Shown here piece by piece: positions 13,452 to 13,765 of a DNA stretch of 13,765 bases (positions are counted from its first letter, which is position 1; each line of letters starts with the position of its first letter). The notes under the pieces were generated by a model. It worked only from the letters and a program-made list of their open reading frames with translations. It was not told where the DNA came from and made no database searches. A program made the position numbers and the translations under genes. This DNA comes from Bacteroidales bacterium UBA3824 (GTDB lineage Bacteria; Bacteroidota; Bacteroidia; Bacteroidales; UBA3824), in assembly GCA_002393195.1 (NCBI GenBank), contig DGIK01000026.1, positions 18,640 to 32,404 on the forward strand, given 5' to 3'.

Positions 13452-13765
13452 TTATTTCTGCTCGTGCACGTACCTCATGAACTCCTCCACTTCCTCGTAA
13501 CTTTCGAGCCTTACCGTAAACATTTGGTTGCCCATTGCGCCGGAGAGAATTTCGGGCATACGCTCGCACATAACCATCTGACTGCCATAACGTTGACGCA
13601 CCTCGTCGTCGGTATGAACATACTTGTGGCAATCGCGGCGAGAGGCAAAGGCACAGTAATATTCGTTCTTCCACGGCAGCGAGAGGGCGTTGCCGGCATC
13701 GTGCTGATACGCCGAGGCAATTTGCGATTTGTCATAGCTTACCATGTCCGCCCAAATCTTGTAAA
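13452..13765 (-). CDS. Unidentified protein, C-terminal 104 residues only
   Basis: The frame is open to the window edge (residues YKIWAD precede the first internal Met at 13745), so the start lies outside. The visible part is soluble and rich in aromatic and charged residues: SLPWKNEYYCAFASRRDCHKY, then DDEVRQRYGS, ERMPEILSGAMGNQMF, and a helical end EEVEEFMRYVHEQK. I do not recognise the family. An ATP-grasp or ligase C-terminus is conceivable but unsupported. It is transcribed in the same direction as the esterase, 198 bp away with repeats and a promoter between, so they are probably separate units. Confidence 0.75.
   Translation of the reverse strand, partial: YKIWADMVSYDKSQIASAYQHDAGNALSLPWKNEYYCAFASRRDCHKYVHTDDEVRQRYGSQMVMCERMPEILSGAMGNQMFTVRLESYEEVEEFMRYVHEQK

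Noticed and set aside
1..13765. tRNA, rRNA or riboswitch
   Set aside because: No cloverleaf, conserved rRNA segment or known aptamer core was recognised in any spacer.

Overview
The window reads as a chromosomal segment of a Bacteroidota bacterium, most likely Bacteroidales. The main signs are repeated promoter -7 boxes of the TAnnTTTG type (mostly TATCTTTG), weak reliance on Shine-Dalgarno sites, a RecQ with a winged-helix block between the helicase core and the zinc site, and a TIGR02757/DUF2400 gene. No tRNA, rRNA, CRISPR array, transposase or phage gene was seen.

Left part (1-4130): the C-terminal three quarters of a recQ-type helicase on + converges on a full-length clpB on -. They share one strong bidirectional terminator. 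Upstream of clpB is a gene-poor stretch (4131-4619) with the clpB -7 box, a 15-bp direct repeat and a long imperfect hairpin. Next to it lies a probable 44-residue small hydrophobic protein gene (4620-4754, -) with its own candidate promoter.

Middle (4870-8770): a leftward group lolD - DUF2400 - trmN6 encodes a lipoprotein-release ABC ATPase, a protein of unknown function with glycosylase-like motifs, and a tRNA adenine methyltransferase. lolD has a textbook Bacteroidetes promoter (TTTG-N20-TATATTTG), which shows that translation starts at an internal GTG (7106) and not at the upstream ATG. Short tandem repeats sit in the leaders of lolD (9-bp) and DUF2400 (7-bp). A MATE efflux transporter gene is divergent from lolD.

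Accessory part (8813-10651): a visibly AT-richer two-gene type II restriction-modification unit. A probable PD-(D/E)xK endonuclease gene ends in TAA directly abutting the ATG of a beta-class DNA methyltransferase. Its composition and compact layout suggest acquisition by transfer.

Right part (10810-13765): thrH (HAD phosphoserine phosphatase/homoserine phosphotransferase) is followed 14 bp later by a SUFU + DUF2185 protein. Both domains are known from immunity proteins of polymorphic toxin systems, but no toxin is visible nearby. Further right are a cytoplasmic alpha/beta-hydrolase (esterase, COG4947-like) whose promoter predicts a nearly leaderless mRNA, a repeat-rich spacer, and the C-terminal end of an unidentified gene running off the window.

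Most of the window is ordinary housekeeping DNA. The items most worth following up are the lone two-domain immunity-like protein beside a restriction system, the small hydrophobic peptide gene, the restriction unit itself, and the unusually tight promoter, terminator and start-codon layouts. I see no convincing evidence for a wholly new multi-gene system.
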